DNA of 64,000 nucleotides from Mycolicibacterium bacteremicum (GTDB taxonomy: Bacteria; Actinomycetota; Actinomycetes; Mycobacteriales; Mycobacteriaceae), in the NCBI RefSeq assembly GCF_002086115.1, contig NZ_MVHJ01000009.1, forward strand, positions 1 through 64,000. Direction: 5' to 3'. The position numbers and the translations under genes were made by a program. Numbering within the stretch: position 1 is the first letter of the stretch; each line of letters starts with the position of its first letter. The notes under the pieces are model-generated. The model was not told where the DNA came from. It was given only the letters and a program-made list of their open reading frames with translations, and made no database searches. This document shows positions 39,987-48,290 of this stretch, in pieces.

Positions 39987-41138
39987 TCAGCTCCGTCTAC
40001 TCGATGTGAATTGGCCGGCTACGACGTCTTCGAAGGCCAGCTGGGCGGCATCGACGCTGCGATCCAGACTGAACTCGTCTTCCACGCGGGCACGCCCCGC
40101 CCGGCCCATGCGACGGGCTGCAGGCGGATTCGTCAACACATCCAGCAGCCGGGCCGCCAGTAGCCGCGGATCCCTCGGTGGTACCAGGTAGCCGGTTTCG
40201 CCGTCGTCGATCATCTCGGGTATGCCGCCGACAGCCGTGCAGACCGCGGGCCGGGCGGCCGCCATGGCTTCGAGCAGCGCGATCGAGAAGCACTCGACCG
40301 TCACCGAGCTCAGTGTGAAGACATCGATCGCCCTGAGCAGGCGTGCGACATCGCGGCGCACGCCCGTGAAGTGGACATTCGGCGTGAGTTGCAGCTCTGC
40401 GCTGAGCGCTTCGAGTTCGGCGCGGCACGCACCGTCGCCGATGACGAGGAACCGCGCCGTCGGCACCTGGTCGACCACGATGCGCGCCGCGCGCAGCAAG
40501 GTGGCGTGATCCTTGATCGGACTGAGTTCGGCCACGATCCCGACCACGGGATCTCCTTCTTCCCAGCCGAACTCACGCAGCGCACCGCGGTCCGTGCCGG
40601 CATCGAACAACGCCGGGTCCACGCCATTGCGGATGATGCGGATTGACTCGGCGGGGTAGCCGAGTTCTTCGGACATGTAACGACGCTGCGCTTCGGCCAC
40701 TCCGAAGTACGCGCTTGTCCACCGCGTCAATGCCCGGTCGATGACGGTTCGCACAGTGCCACGCGGCTCGGGATCACCGATATTGTGCACCCACATGATC
40801 GTGTGCTCGATACCCGCGGCGCGGGCGGCGATGCGGCCCAAGGTTTCTGCGTTGTACCCCCGGACCACCACGACATGCGGCCGGTCCTGCCGCAGCAGCG
40901 ACAGGAGTCCGCGCAGCGCGGCGATCATCTGCCACTTGCCGCCCAGATGCAGAGCGCGCGCAGTGATCCCGGCTGCCGGGAGGTCGGCGAAGAGCCCGCC
41001 TTCCGCACCGATGCAGACGACCGACGGTGTGAACCGCTCCGGGTCCATCCGCGGGAGCAGCGTGGTCACATGCCGTTCGGCGCCACCCACCGACAGATTC
41101 GGCACGATGAACAGCACCTTGATCGCACGCCCATTCAT
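39987..41138 (-). CDS. glycosyltransferase, GT4 family
   Basis: 383 residues. VLFIVPNLSVGGAERHVTTL at the N-terminus is the classic GT4 opening; donor domain has IVAELSPIKDHATLLRAARI, TLSSVTVECFSIALLEAMA and TAVGGIPEMIDDGETGYLV. ATG at 41138 overlaps the stop of the upstream polymerase gene (ATGA), so translation is coupled. Confidence 0.9.
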   Translation of the reverse strand: MNGRAIKVLFIVPNLSVGGAERHVTTLLPRMDPERFTPSVVCIGAEGGLFADLPAAGITARALHLGGKWQMIAALRGLLSLLRQDRPHVVVVRGYNAETLGRIAARAAGIEHTIMWVHNIGDPEPRGTVRTVIDRALTRWTSAYFGVAEAQRRYMSEELGYPAESIRIIRNGVDPALFDAGTDRGALREFGWEEGDPVVGIVAELSPIKDHATLLRAARIVVDQVPTARFLVIGDGACRAELEALSAELQLTPNVHFTGVRRDVARLLRAIDVFTLSSVTVECFSIALLEAMAAARPAVCTAVGGIPEMIDDGETGYLVPPRDPRLLAARLLDVLTNPPAARRMGRAGRARVEDEFSLDRSVDAAQLAFEDVVAGQFTSSRRS

Positions 41139-42595
41139 CGGACCACCTCGAGCTGGCGGTCCCGCACGGTCTGGGCGTCGCCGTTGGGCACCGAGGCGGT
41201 GTTGTGCCGGTCGGACCAGCCGACGGCAACGCCGAGGAGCAGGAAGATGGTGGCCGTGGAGAAGTCGAAGTACCGCAGGTCCACCGTGATCCCGGCGCAC
41301 AGCATGATGGCCAGTGCCATCATCGCAATGACCACCAAGGGCTTACCGCACAGCTCCTGGTCCGGCAGCGTCCGGTAGGCCTGCCACAGTCGGTGTGCGA
41401 TGAGCGCCAACACCGCGATCCATGCCGTCAACCCGATGATGCCCAGCTCGGCCAGGATGGCCAGTTCGTTCTGATGCGATACCTCGCCGAAGCCGCTGGC
41501 CCACGGAACGTCCGAGGCCCACTGCTGGTGGTGGATTGTATTGACGGACTGGAACCGGCCGATTCCCCATCCCTCGATCGGTCTCTGTGCGAAGGCCCAC
41601 AGCGCGGTCTGCATATCGTTGAGCCGGGACTCCAGCTCGACATCGGAGGCGACACCACCTGCGGTGCGATCGGCACTGGTGAACGTCGACCAGTTCACCG
41701 CGACCGTCGCCCCCAACATCACCAGGATCGCGACGAAGCCCTTGCGGTATCCCTTGGCCAGGGCTGCACCGATGATGAGCACTGCCACGCCGGCCAGCCA
41801 GACCGCCCGGGTGTGAGTGAGGTACAGCCCGCAACCGCTGGCCACCGCGACGGCAAGCGCCGCGCACCGCTGCCATCCCGGGTCGGAGCGCCGACTGAGC
41901 AGTACCATCGCGATCGCGAATCCCAGCGCGAGGACCATGCCGTTGACGACCGGTTGGTTGAAGACGCCGACCGCCCGGCCGGCCCAGCTCGGCCTGATCT
42001 CGGTCACGATATAGCGGGGCCAGACCAGGTCGGACAACCCCACGGCCGGCATGATGCTGACCGCCGCCGAGTAGGTCGCCGTCCCCAGCACCGCCCACAG
42101 CACGGCCCGCACCGCCGAGGTGCTGTCGACAACGTAGCGCCCTATCACATAGAGCGCGAACGGGATCCCCACCGCGATTACGATGAACCGCGGTATCGGC
42201 AGATCTACGCCCAAAAGTGGATCACCAGCGGGGTACTCGTGTGCGGCGAGCATCGAGTAGACGTTGCACGCCAGGTATGCGGCCATCGCCCACTCGATCG
42301 GCCCGAGGCCACGCACTCGACCGGGTGTCCGATCCATCCACAGCACGGTCGCGGCCACCAGTGCGGCGAAGACCAAGAGGAACAGCTCGACAGGCAGGGC
42401 GATCTCGGATCGGATCGGAAGCCGCATGAACATCGTCACCAGCAGCAGGATGGCGGCGAAGACCGGACTGATCAGGACGCACAGCCCGACGGCCAACGCT
42501 GCGATGCCGGCCGCCAGCAGAAAGCCGGACTTCGAGCCGACGAGCAGCACCGCCGCCATGGCCGCGACGATCCCGAACCAGAGCGCAGCCTTCAT
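41135..42595 (-). CDS. O-antigen ligase/Wzy-like polysaccharide polymerase
   Basis: 486 residues with about 10-12 membrane helices and a larger periplasmic-side loop (about 300-385) containing the Wzy_C-like pattern RLNDMQTALWAFAQRPIEGW then GIGRFQ. WaaL/Wzy family proteins polymerise lipid-linked repeat units or ligate them to an acceptor. Between Wzz-like and glycosyltransferase genes, polymerisation is the more likely role. ATG overlaps the preceding stop by 4 bases. Confidence 0.85.
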   Translation of the reverse strand: MKAALWFGIVAAMAAVLLVGSKSGFLLAAGIAALAVGLCVLISPVFAAILLLVTMFMRLPIRSEIALPVELFLLVFAALVAATVLWMDRTPGRVRGLGPIEWAMAAYLACNVYSMLAAHEYPAGDPLLGVDLPIPRFIVIAVGIPFALYVIGRYVVDSTSAVRAVLWAVLGTATYSAAVSIMPAVGLSDLVWPRYIVTEIRPSWAGRAVGVFNQPVVNGMVLALGFAIAMVLLSRRSDPGWQRCAALAVAVASGCGLYLTHTRAVWLAGVAVLIIGAALAKGYRKGFVAILVMLGATVAVNWSTFTSADRTAGGVASDVELESRLNDMQTALWAFAQRPIEGWGIGRFQSVNTIHHQQWASDVPWASGFGEVSHQNELAILAELGIIGLTAWIAVLALIAHRLWQAYRTLPDQELCGKPLVVIAMMALAIMLCAGITVDLRYFDFSTATIFLLLGVAVGWSDRHNTASVPNGDAQTVRDRQLEVVR

Positions 42596-44031
42596 TCGGA
42601 CCGCCAGGTGATCATCGGCGCCCGGCCCGCGCTCGTCGGGTCGGCCGACTCGTCGGCACCTGCCCGGCGCCAGAACGAGCGCGCAGGGGCGGTGCGCTCC
42701 CTCCCCTCGATCAGGACCAGGCCCAGCAGCGCCGCCCGCGCGTCGGCCAGAGCATCCACCGCGGTCGTGACGTCGGCCACCCGCGAGGACTGCCTGCCGA
42801 CGATCACCATGGTGAAATCAGCCACGGCGCAGATTGATTGCGCATCGATGGTCTCCGCGATCGAAGGAGCCGCGACGACGATGGTGTCGGCGTCGGCACG
42901 AAGCTCGTCGAACACCGCCGAGATCCGGTCGCGGCTCATCAGCGAGTAGCGATCGGCCACCACCGGGCCGGCACCCAGCACTCTCAGCGAGTCGACCGCG
43001 CCGTCTTTGAGCATGCTGTTGGCCAGCGCGCTGTTGACCAGTGCGTCGTTGAATCCGGCGCCATGGGCGTGCTGTGATGCATCGTTGTCGGCGTAGACCA
43101 GGACGGTCCGGTGTCCCTGTTGCGCCGACAATCTGGCCAGCGACTCCGCGAGATCGCGCGCTCCGCGGGCGCCCCTGGCATCCGTCAGGGCAATGACCAT
43201 CGATTTGGACAGATCCTGGAGGCTGACGATGTTGGCCAGGGTGCGTAAGCGGTCCTCGCGCAACCTGTTCAGCTCGATCGAGCCACCGTCGGGCACCTCG
43301 GTCAACGGCTGCATACCCGTCTTGGCCATCAGGTCGCTCGAGTTCGTGAGCCGGGTAGACGTGGCGGCCAGTCCGATGGACGCGAGCACACCGAGCAGCA
43401 ACCCGCCGACTGCCCGCAACGCGATTTCGAACATCGCATTTGGCGCGATCATGGTCACGCCCGCCTGCAGCTGGAGATCCTGGAGTTGATTGGTCGAGTC
43501 GGACCGCAGGCTGTCGAGCTTCTGCTGTACCACGGGCGCCAGCGGATTGATCATGCCGTCCGGGCCCGGCTTGCTGAGGAGCACATCGAGCTGTTTCTGG
43601 GTGTTCTTGATCGCCTTGTCATAGCCCGTCTTGCGGACCGAGTTGATGTCGTCACGAAACGCCTCGGCCATGTTGGCCGCAGTTCGCTGGGCCACCTGGG
43701 GATCTGTGGCCGTGGCCTCGACGACGAGAATGGGGCTGGCGGCCACCGTCCGGCCGGTGAAGGTGACGTCGTCCGGGATGTTCCGGTTGGCCCGCAACCG
43801 GGTGATCATCTCGGGCTCGTTGAAAAGGCTGGCGTACCCGACGGCCATCGTCGCATCGTCGACCGGGTTGCGCCCCGGTGAGGACAGCACGAGGGTCGAC
43901 GTACCCACATACGTCGGCTTGGCGACCAGCAGTGCAGGCACCGCGGTCAGCATGGCCGCTCCGGCCACCAGGACCACCACCCACCACCGCTGCCGGATCT
44001 GCTCGATGCGGCGTCTCACCATGGGATTCAT
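42592..44031 (-). CDS. Wzz-type chain-length regulator with degenerate kinase-like domain
   Basis: 479 residues. Wzz segment: an N-terminal helix (about 15-35), an extracytoplasmic region (about 40-220) and a second helix (about 224-246, ALRAVGGLLLGVLASIGLAA). The remaining 230 residues resemble the P-loop ATPase of bacterial tyrosine kinases, but the place of Walker A reads ALTDARGARGARDLAESLA without GKS/GKT, and no Tyr-rich tail is present. Thus the chain-length function may remain while kinase activity is probably lost. ATG at 44031 overlaps the epimerase stop by one base. Confidence 0.8.
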   Translation of the reverse strand: MNPMVRRRIEQIRQRWWVVVLVAGAAMLTAVPALLVAKPTYVGTSTLVLSSPGRNPVDDATMAVGYASLFNEPEMITRLRANRNIPDDVTFTGRTVAASPILVVEATATDPQVAQRTAANMAEAFRDDINSVRKTGYDKAIKNTQKQLDVLLSKPGPDGMINPLAPVVQQKLDSLRSDSTNQLQDLQLQAGVTMIAPNAMFEIALRAVGGLLLGVLASIGLAATSTRLTNSSDLMAKTGMQPLTEVPDGGSIELNRLREDRLRTLANIVSLQDLSKSMVIALTDARGARGARDLAESLARLSAQQGHRTVLVYADNDASQHAHGAGFNDALVNSALANSMLKDGAVDSLRVLGAGPVVADRYSLMSRDRISAVFDELRADADTIVVAAPSIAETIDAQSICAVADFTMVIVGRQSSRVADVTTAVDALADARAALLGLVLIEGRERTAPARSFWRRAGADESADPTSAGRAPMITWRSE

Positions 44032-45017
44032 CAGGCATCCATCAGCAGTGCCGGCTCGGGATCCAGTGTGGTGCGCAACCACCGCATGGTGCGCTCGATC
44101 CCTTCGGCGAGATCGACGGCGGGCTCCCATCCGAGTTCGTTCCTTGCTTGCGTTGCGTCCAGGGCGATCTCGTGGAGCTCACCGGTCCTGGACGCGGCGA
44201 AGCACGGCGGAGCTGGGTCATCGAGAACCGCGGCGATGGCGCGGTGCACCTCGGCGACGCTGGCCTGTTGTCCCGTTCCGATGTTGTAGGTACCCACGGT
44301 CGACAAGGGGGCACGACCGGCACGCACGAATGCGTCCACCACATCGTCGACGTAGACATAGTCGCGGGTGGCGGTGCCGTCGCCGTAGACGGTGACGGGT
44401 TTCCCGCTGATCATCCTGCTGCCGAAGACGGCGATCACGCCGGCTTCACCGAATGGGTTCTGGCGTGGTCCATACACATTGGACAGACCCAGGCAGATCG
44501 GCGCGATACCGTACATGCTCGCGTAGGCGCGGATGTACATTTCGCCGGCAACCTTGGCGACTGCATACGGGGACAGCGGGTTCAGCGGGGCTGATTCGGC
44601 GACCGGCAGGCTGGTCGGCGCACCGTACCGGGACCCCCCCGAGGCGGCGTAGACCAGCCTCCGCACACCCGCGCGCCGAGTGGCCTCCAGAAGGTTGATC
44701 GTGCCGAGCACATTTGCACGGGCGTCGAATTGCGGGTCCGTCACCGATGCGCGGAGGTCGACCTGCGCGGCAAGATGGCAGACGACGTCGGGGTTGGCGC
44801 CGTCGACGATGCCGGCCAGCTCGGTAGCCTGGATGTCGGCCTTCAAGAAGGTGAACTTGCCCGGGCGAATCCTGTTGTAGCGCAGGGCCTGGTCGAGGTT
44901 GGCCGGGACGCCGGTGCTGAGATTGTCGATCCCGATCACTTCGTCACCTTCGGCCAGGAGCCGGTCCACCAGGGTGGAGCCGATGAATCCGCACGCGCCG
45001 GTCACCAGATATCGCAT
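44031..45017 (-). CDS. NAD-dependent nucleotide-sugar epimerase (GalE-like)
   Basis: 328 residues, extended SDR. VTGACGFIGS (NAD site) at residues 5-14, HLAAQVDLRAS, YAASGGSRYG and the catalytic PYAVAKVAGE (YxxxK). The pattern fits UDP-hexose 4-epimerases (UDP-glucose, UDP-GlcNAc or UDP-GlcA). With glmS in the same operon, an amino-sugar substrate is possible, but specificity cannot be read. ATG at 45017. Confidence 0.85.
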   Translation of the reverse strand: MRYLVTGACGFIGSTLVDRLLAEGDEVIGIDNLSTGVPANLDQALRYNRIRPGKFTFLKADIQATELAGIVDGANPDVVCHLAAQVDLRASVTDPQFDARANVLGTINLLEATRRAGVRRLVYAASGGSRYGAPTSLPVAESAPLNPLSPYAVAKVAGEMYIRAYASMYGIAPICLGLSNVYGPRQNPFGEAGVIAVFGSRMISGKPVTVYGDGTATRDYVYVDDVVDAFVRAGRAPLSTVGTYNIGTGQQASVAEVHRAIAAVLDDPAPPCFAASRTGELHEIALDATQARNELGWEPAVDLAEGIERTMRWLRTTLDPEPALLMDA

Positions 45018-45026
45018 GATCTACTC

Positions 45027-46457
45027 CTATTCGACGGAACTGTGGTTGAGGTCTGCGCCACTCGCGTGGCTGGATACGAGCACGCCGGCCGCCGCGTCCC
45101 CGGGTCCGGTTCGGTGCACCAATTCGGCGGCGACACGGTGGCCGGACCTGATGGCACCCTCCATCAGCCCGAAGAATTCGATGCTGGTTTCGGTGCCGGC
45201 CCAGTGCACGCGGCCGTGCGGGGTGGTCAGGGTGGGCCCGAGCCGCAGCCAATCTCCGGGGCCGAACAGCGCGGCATAGCAGCCTCTGCTGTACTTCGCG
45301 GTGAGCCAGTCCGTCACCGTGCACCGGTCCGGCGGTGGCAGTTGCGGGAACAGCCGTCCCACGTGGGCCAGCACGGCATCCTGTTGCTCGCGATCCGACA
45401 GCGCCGAGAACGTCGATGCCTCGGAACCGGTGACGAATCCTGTGAGCACCCCGGCCGATTCGTCGGACGGAGAGTCATCGACGGTCGACAGCAGTGGCCC
45501 GTGCGAACTCACCGACCATCCGGACAGACCCTGCTCGCGCCAGATCGGAGCCGGATAGCCCAGGTGTACCTTGACCGCACATCCGGGGCCGGTGGACGCC
45601 GTGGCCCGAGGGCTGCGCAGGCCGGGCCGGAAGGTAATGCGCTGCGCGAGCGCCGGTGGCAGCGCGACGATGACCCGGTCGGCCCGATACCTCGGTCGTG
45701 TGCCATCGGCTCCCGGTGCACACTGCACCTCCACCTCCGCGGAGGTCTGATCGATAGCACAGACACTCTGTCCCAACCGAACCCGGTCTCCGAGCTGATC
45801 GGCCAGTGAAAGGCACAGCAGGTGTGCACCCCCGTCGATCCGCCACTGCTGGGCCCCACCCTCGAACGCGTTGAGATAGCGGATGCCACCGCCGGAGCGC
45901 AGGTAGAAGGCCATGTGCAGCACGGAGATCGCGGCAGGATCGGCCGCCATCATCTCGCCGATGAAGAGCGGGAAGAAGGTCTTCACATCCGGATTGTCGA
46001 TCTCGTCGGCCAGCCAGCGCGCGGCGGTCAGCCGGTCGAGCTCTTCGGCTCGGGGACTCAGCCACGGCTTGTCCGGCCGGATCTCCGCGACGAGTTCCTC
46101 CAGCCGGTCGAACAGGTCGCCGAGTGCCACTGCGTCCAGCGGTGGCACTCGGCTCGCAGTGGTCGTCCGACGGTCCGACAGCAGGAAAGTGCTGTCCCCC
46201 GTCATCCCTGTGGAGACCACATTCAGACCCTGTTCCCGCATCCGAGCAAGCAATTCGGTATGCCGGATTCCCAGGTAGGCGGCGCCGCCGTCGGCGACCA
46301 CACCGTCAGCGATGTCGACGCCGCGTACCCGGCCTCCCACCCGGTCATCCGCCTCCAGCACGGTGACATCGGCGCCCGCCGCCACCAGGTCGGCGGCGGC
46401 GGCGAGCCCCGCAAGGCCGGCCCCGACAACCACGACACGCATGCTCTCCCCGTTCAT
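45027..46457 (-). CDS. flavin monoamine oxidase-family protein
   Basis: 476 residues. FAD fold VVVVGAGLAGLAAAADLVAA near the N-terminus and DDRVGGRV. Near the C-terminus, KYSRGCYAALFGPG aligns with the SGGCY motif of monoamine oxidases, so Cys393 may hold FAD covalently; then VHWAGTETSIEFFGLMEGAI. Such enzymes oxidise amines to imines, releasing H2O2 and ammonia. The start overlaps the carrier-protein stop (ATGA), and the adenylation protein lies just upstream, suggesting that the substrate is an aminoacyl thioester or its product, perhaps beta-lysine. The substrate is inferred only from context. Confidence 0.82.
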   Translation of the reverse strand: MNGESMRVVVVGAGLAGLAAAADLVAAGADVTVLEADDRVGGRVRGVDIADGVVADGGAAYLGIRHTELLARMREQGLNVVSTGMTGDSTFLLSDRRTTTASRVPPLDAVALGDLFDRLEELVAEIRPDKPWLSPRAEELDRLTAARWLADEIDNPDVKTFFPLFIGEMMAADPAAISVLHMAFYLRSGGGIRYLNAFEGGAQQWRIDGGAHLLCLSLADQLGDRVRLGQSVCAIDQTSAEVEVQCAPGADGTRPRYRADRVIVALPPALAQRITFRPGLRSPRATASTGPGCAVKVHLGYPAPIWREQGLSGWSVSSHGPLLSTVDDSPSDESAGVLTGFVTGSEASTFSALSDREQQDAVLAHVGRLFPQLPPPDRCTVTDWLTAKYSRGCYAALFGPGDWLRLGPTLTTPHGRVHWAGTETSIEFFGLMEGAIRSGHRVAAELVHRTGPGDAAAGVLVSSHASGADLNHSSVE

Positions 46458-46675
46458 CGCACCGCTGCCGTGAGCTTGGCGAACAACCCGTCGGGCGAGG
46501 GGTTTTCGATGAAGTCATCCCACGACAACTCCGTGCCGAAGTCCCGTGCGATCGCGCTGAGCACCCGGGTGGCCAACAGGGAGTCGCCGCCTAGCTCGAA
46601 GAAGTCGGAGTGCGGAGCCACCTCCACCGGACCGAGTACCCGCCGGAAGATCTGGATGATGTGACCGGCGCTCAT
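46454..46675 (-). CDS. stand-alone peptidyl carrier protein
   Basis: 73 residues, a single thiolation domain. DFFELGGDSLLATRVL carries the phosphopantetheine Ser (about residue 32). It overlaps the adenylation gene upstream and the amine oxidase gene downstream by 4 bases on each side, a tight three-gene unit. It should receive the amino acid activated by the 46672-48243 protein and present it to a tailoring or transfer enzyme. Confidence 0.92.
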   Translation of the reverse strand: MSAGHIIQIFRRVLGPVEVAPHSDFFELGGDSLLATRVLSAIARDFGTELSWDDFIENPSPDGLFAKLTAAVR

Positions 46676-48243
46676 CGGCCCGAGCCTCTGGTGTCCTGCT
46701 CGGTGGCGGCGCGCTGGGTCGCCGCCCGGTCGACTTTTCCGCTGGCCGTGTAGCTCAGCTCACGCACGAAGATCAGCTTGCTGGGCACGAACTGGCTGGG
46801 CAGCAGACCCCGGAGATGGCGCTTCAGCTCGCCCGGAGTCACCGCACCGACCGGCACGACGTAGGCCGCCAGTGTCGTGCGGCCGAGTGACCGTTCGCCG
46901 ATCACGACGGCGCCCCGCACCGCCGGATGCGCACTCAGATGCGTTTCAACCTCGGCCGGATGGACCCGTACCCCGAGAACTTTCACCTGTTCGTCGGCGC
47001 GACCGCGCGGGTAGAGCAGACCGTTCTCGTCGCGGGTGACGATATCGCCGGTACGGAACCAGCGCACCGGACCGCCGCCGTGATCGATCATCGGGAATTC
47101 CGCCGCGGTGCGTTCCGGCAACCCCAGGTAGCCGTCGGCCAGCGCGGGCCCCGACACCAGAAGCTCGCCCTCGTCGGTGACGTGATCGCGCACATGGTGG
47201 AGTGCACGACCGAGTGGAGACTCCGCCTTGCCGTCGGAGACGGCAGGTTCGGTGCCGGGCCCGCTCAGCTGCACCGCATGGGTCACCATTGTCGTCTCGG
47301 TGCATCCGTAGGTGTTGAGCAACCGGATGTGGCCGGTGGCGTGATCGCGCCACTGCGCCAATCGGGTTCGGTCGATCCGCTCGCCGCCGATCACCACCAG
47401 CCGCACGCTCTCGGGTAGCGCCACGTGTTCCTCGTGCAGGAAGAGCACCAGTTCGTGCCAGAACGCCGTCGGCAGATCGAGGACCGTCACCTCCCGCTCG
47501 GCCAGCATGCGGACGAACCGCGGGAACGAATGGGAGTGGGCCGCGTCGTCGAAGACCACTGTCGCACCTGCGGTCAGAGCCGGCAGGATCTCCTCCAGGC
47601 AGGTGTCCCAGCCCAGCGACGCGAACTGCAGGACGCGGTCACCGGGGCTGAGCGCGAACAGGTTCAGCAACGCGCGCACCGTCACCGCAAGGGCGCTGCG
47701 CGACACCACCACCGGCTTGGGCCGACCGGTCGAGCCCGACGTGCACAACACATACGCCGGATCCTCCGGCTGCCACCGTGGCGGGGCCGGTTCGGCCGCT
47801 CCCGCGCAATCGTCTGCTACGGGCGCCTCGTCCCAGGAGGTGAACACCCGGTCCAGCCCGATCACCTCGGCGAGCTGCTGTTGCCTGGCGACCGGAAGTC
47901 CCGAGTCGATCGGACAGAAAGCCGCCCCCGCTCCCAGGATGCCGAACAGTTCCTCGACCACCGCGGGCGAATGCGACACCATCGTCCCGATCAGCCGCGA
48001 CGGCGCGTCCACAGCCGATCCGAGAGCGCGGTGGCGCAATGCGTGACGGCCGATGCTCTGCGCGAGCTCGCGATAGCTCACGTTGGTGCCGTTGTGCAGC
48101 AGAGCGGCATGGTCCGGTAGCGCTCGCACGATCGCAGCGAAGTCGTCCATGACGTCGTCAGCGCAGCCGACACTGGGCGAGAACGGATTTCGGTCGAGAA
48201 GGACTCCCGGCTCGCTCGCGTCCAACGCCGCAATATCGCTCAT
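46672..48243 (-). CDS. stand-alone NRPS adenylation protein, predicted to activate beta-lysine
   Basis: About 523 residues, a single A domain with LCTSGSTGRPKP, NTYGCTETT, WFRTGDIV and YTASGKVDR. Alignment to PheA gives the pocket residues D235 T236 E239 D278 V299 G301 T322 M330 V331 K517. I recall DTEDVGTMVK as the code of beta-lysine-activating domains from streptothricin and viomycin-type pathways; I could not check a database. The start at 48243 has GGGAGC upstream, with ATG 48258 as alternative. With the PCP next door and an aminomutase in the island, it forms a loading pair for beta-lysine. Confidence 0.85.
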   Translation of the reverse strand: MSDIAALDASEPGVLLDRNPFSPSVGCADDVMDDFAAIVRALPDHAALLHNGTNVSYRELAQSIGRHALRHRALGSAVDAPSRLIGTMVSHSPAVVEELFGILGAGAAFCPIDSGLPVARQQQLAEVIGLDRVFTSWDEAPVADDCAGAAEPAPPRWQPEDPAYVLCTSGSTGRPKPVVVSRSALAVTVRALLNLFALSPGDRVLQFASLGWDTCLEEILPALTAGATVVFDDAAHSHSFPRFVRMLAEREVTVLDLPTAFWHELVLFLHEEHVALPESVRLVVIGGERIDRTRLAQWRDHATGHIRLLNTYGCTETTMVTHAVQLSGPGTEPAVSDGKAESPLGRALHHVRDHVTDEGELLVSGPALADGYLGLPERTAAEFPMIDHGGGPVRWFRTGDIVTRDENGLLYPRGRADEQVKVLGVRVHPAEVETHLSAHPAVRGAVVIGERSLGRTTLAAYVVPVGAVTPGELKRHLRGLLPSQFVPSKLIFVRELSYTASGKVDRAATQRAATEQDTRGSGR

Positions 48244-48290
48244 CTCTCGTGCTCCCATCTGAATGCTCACCGTGTGCCGATCGTTCGCAG

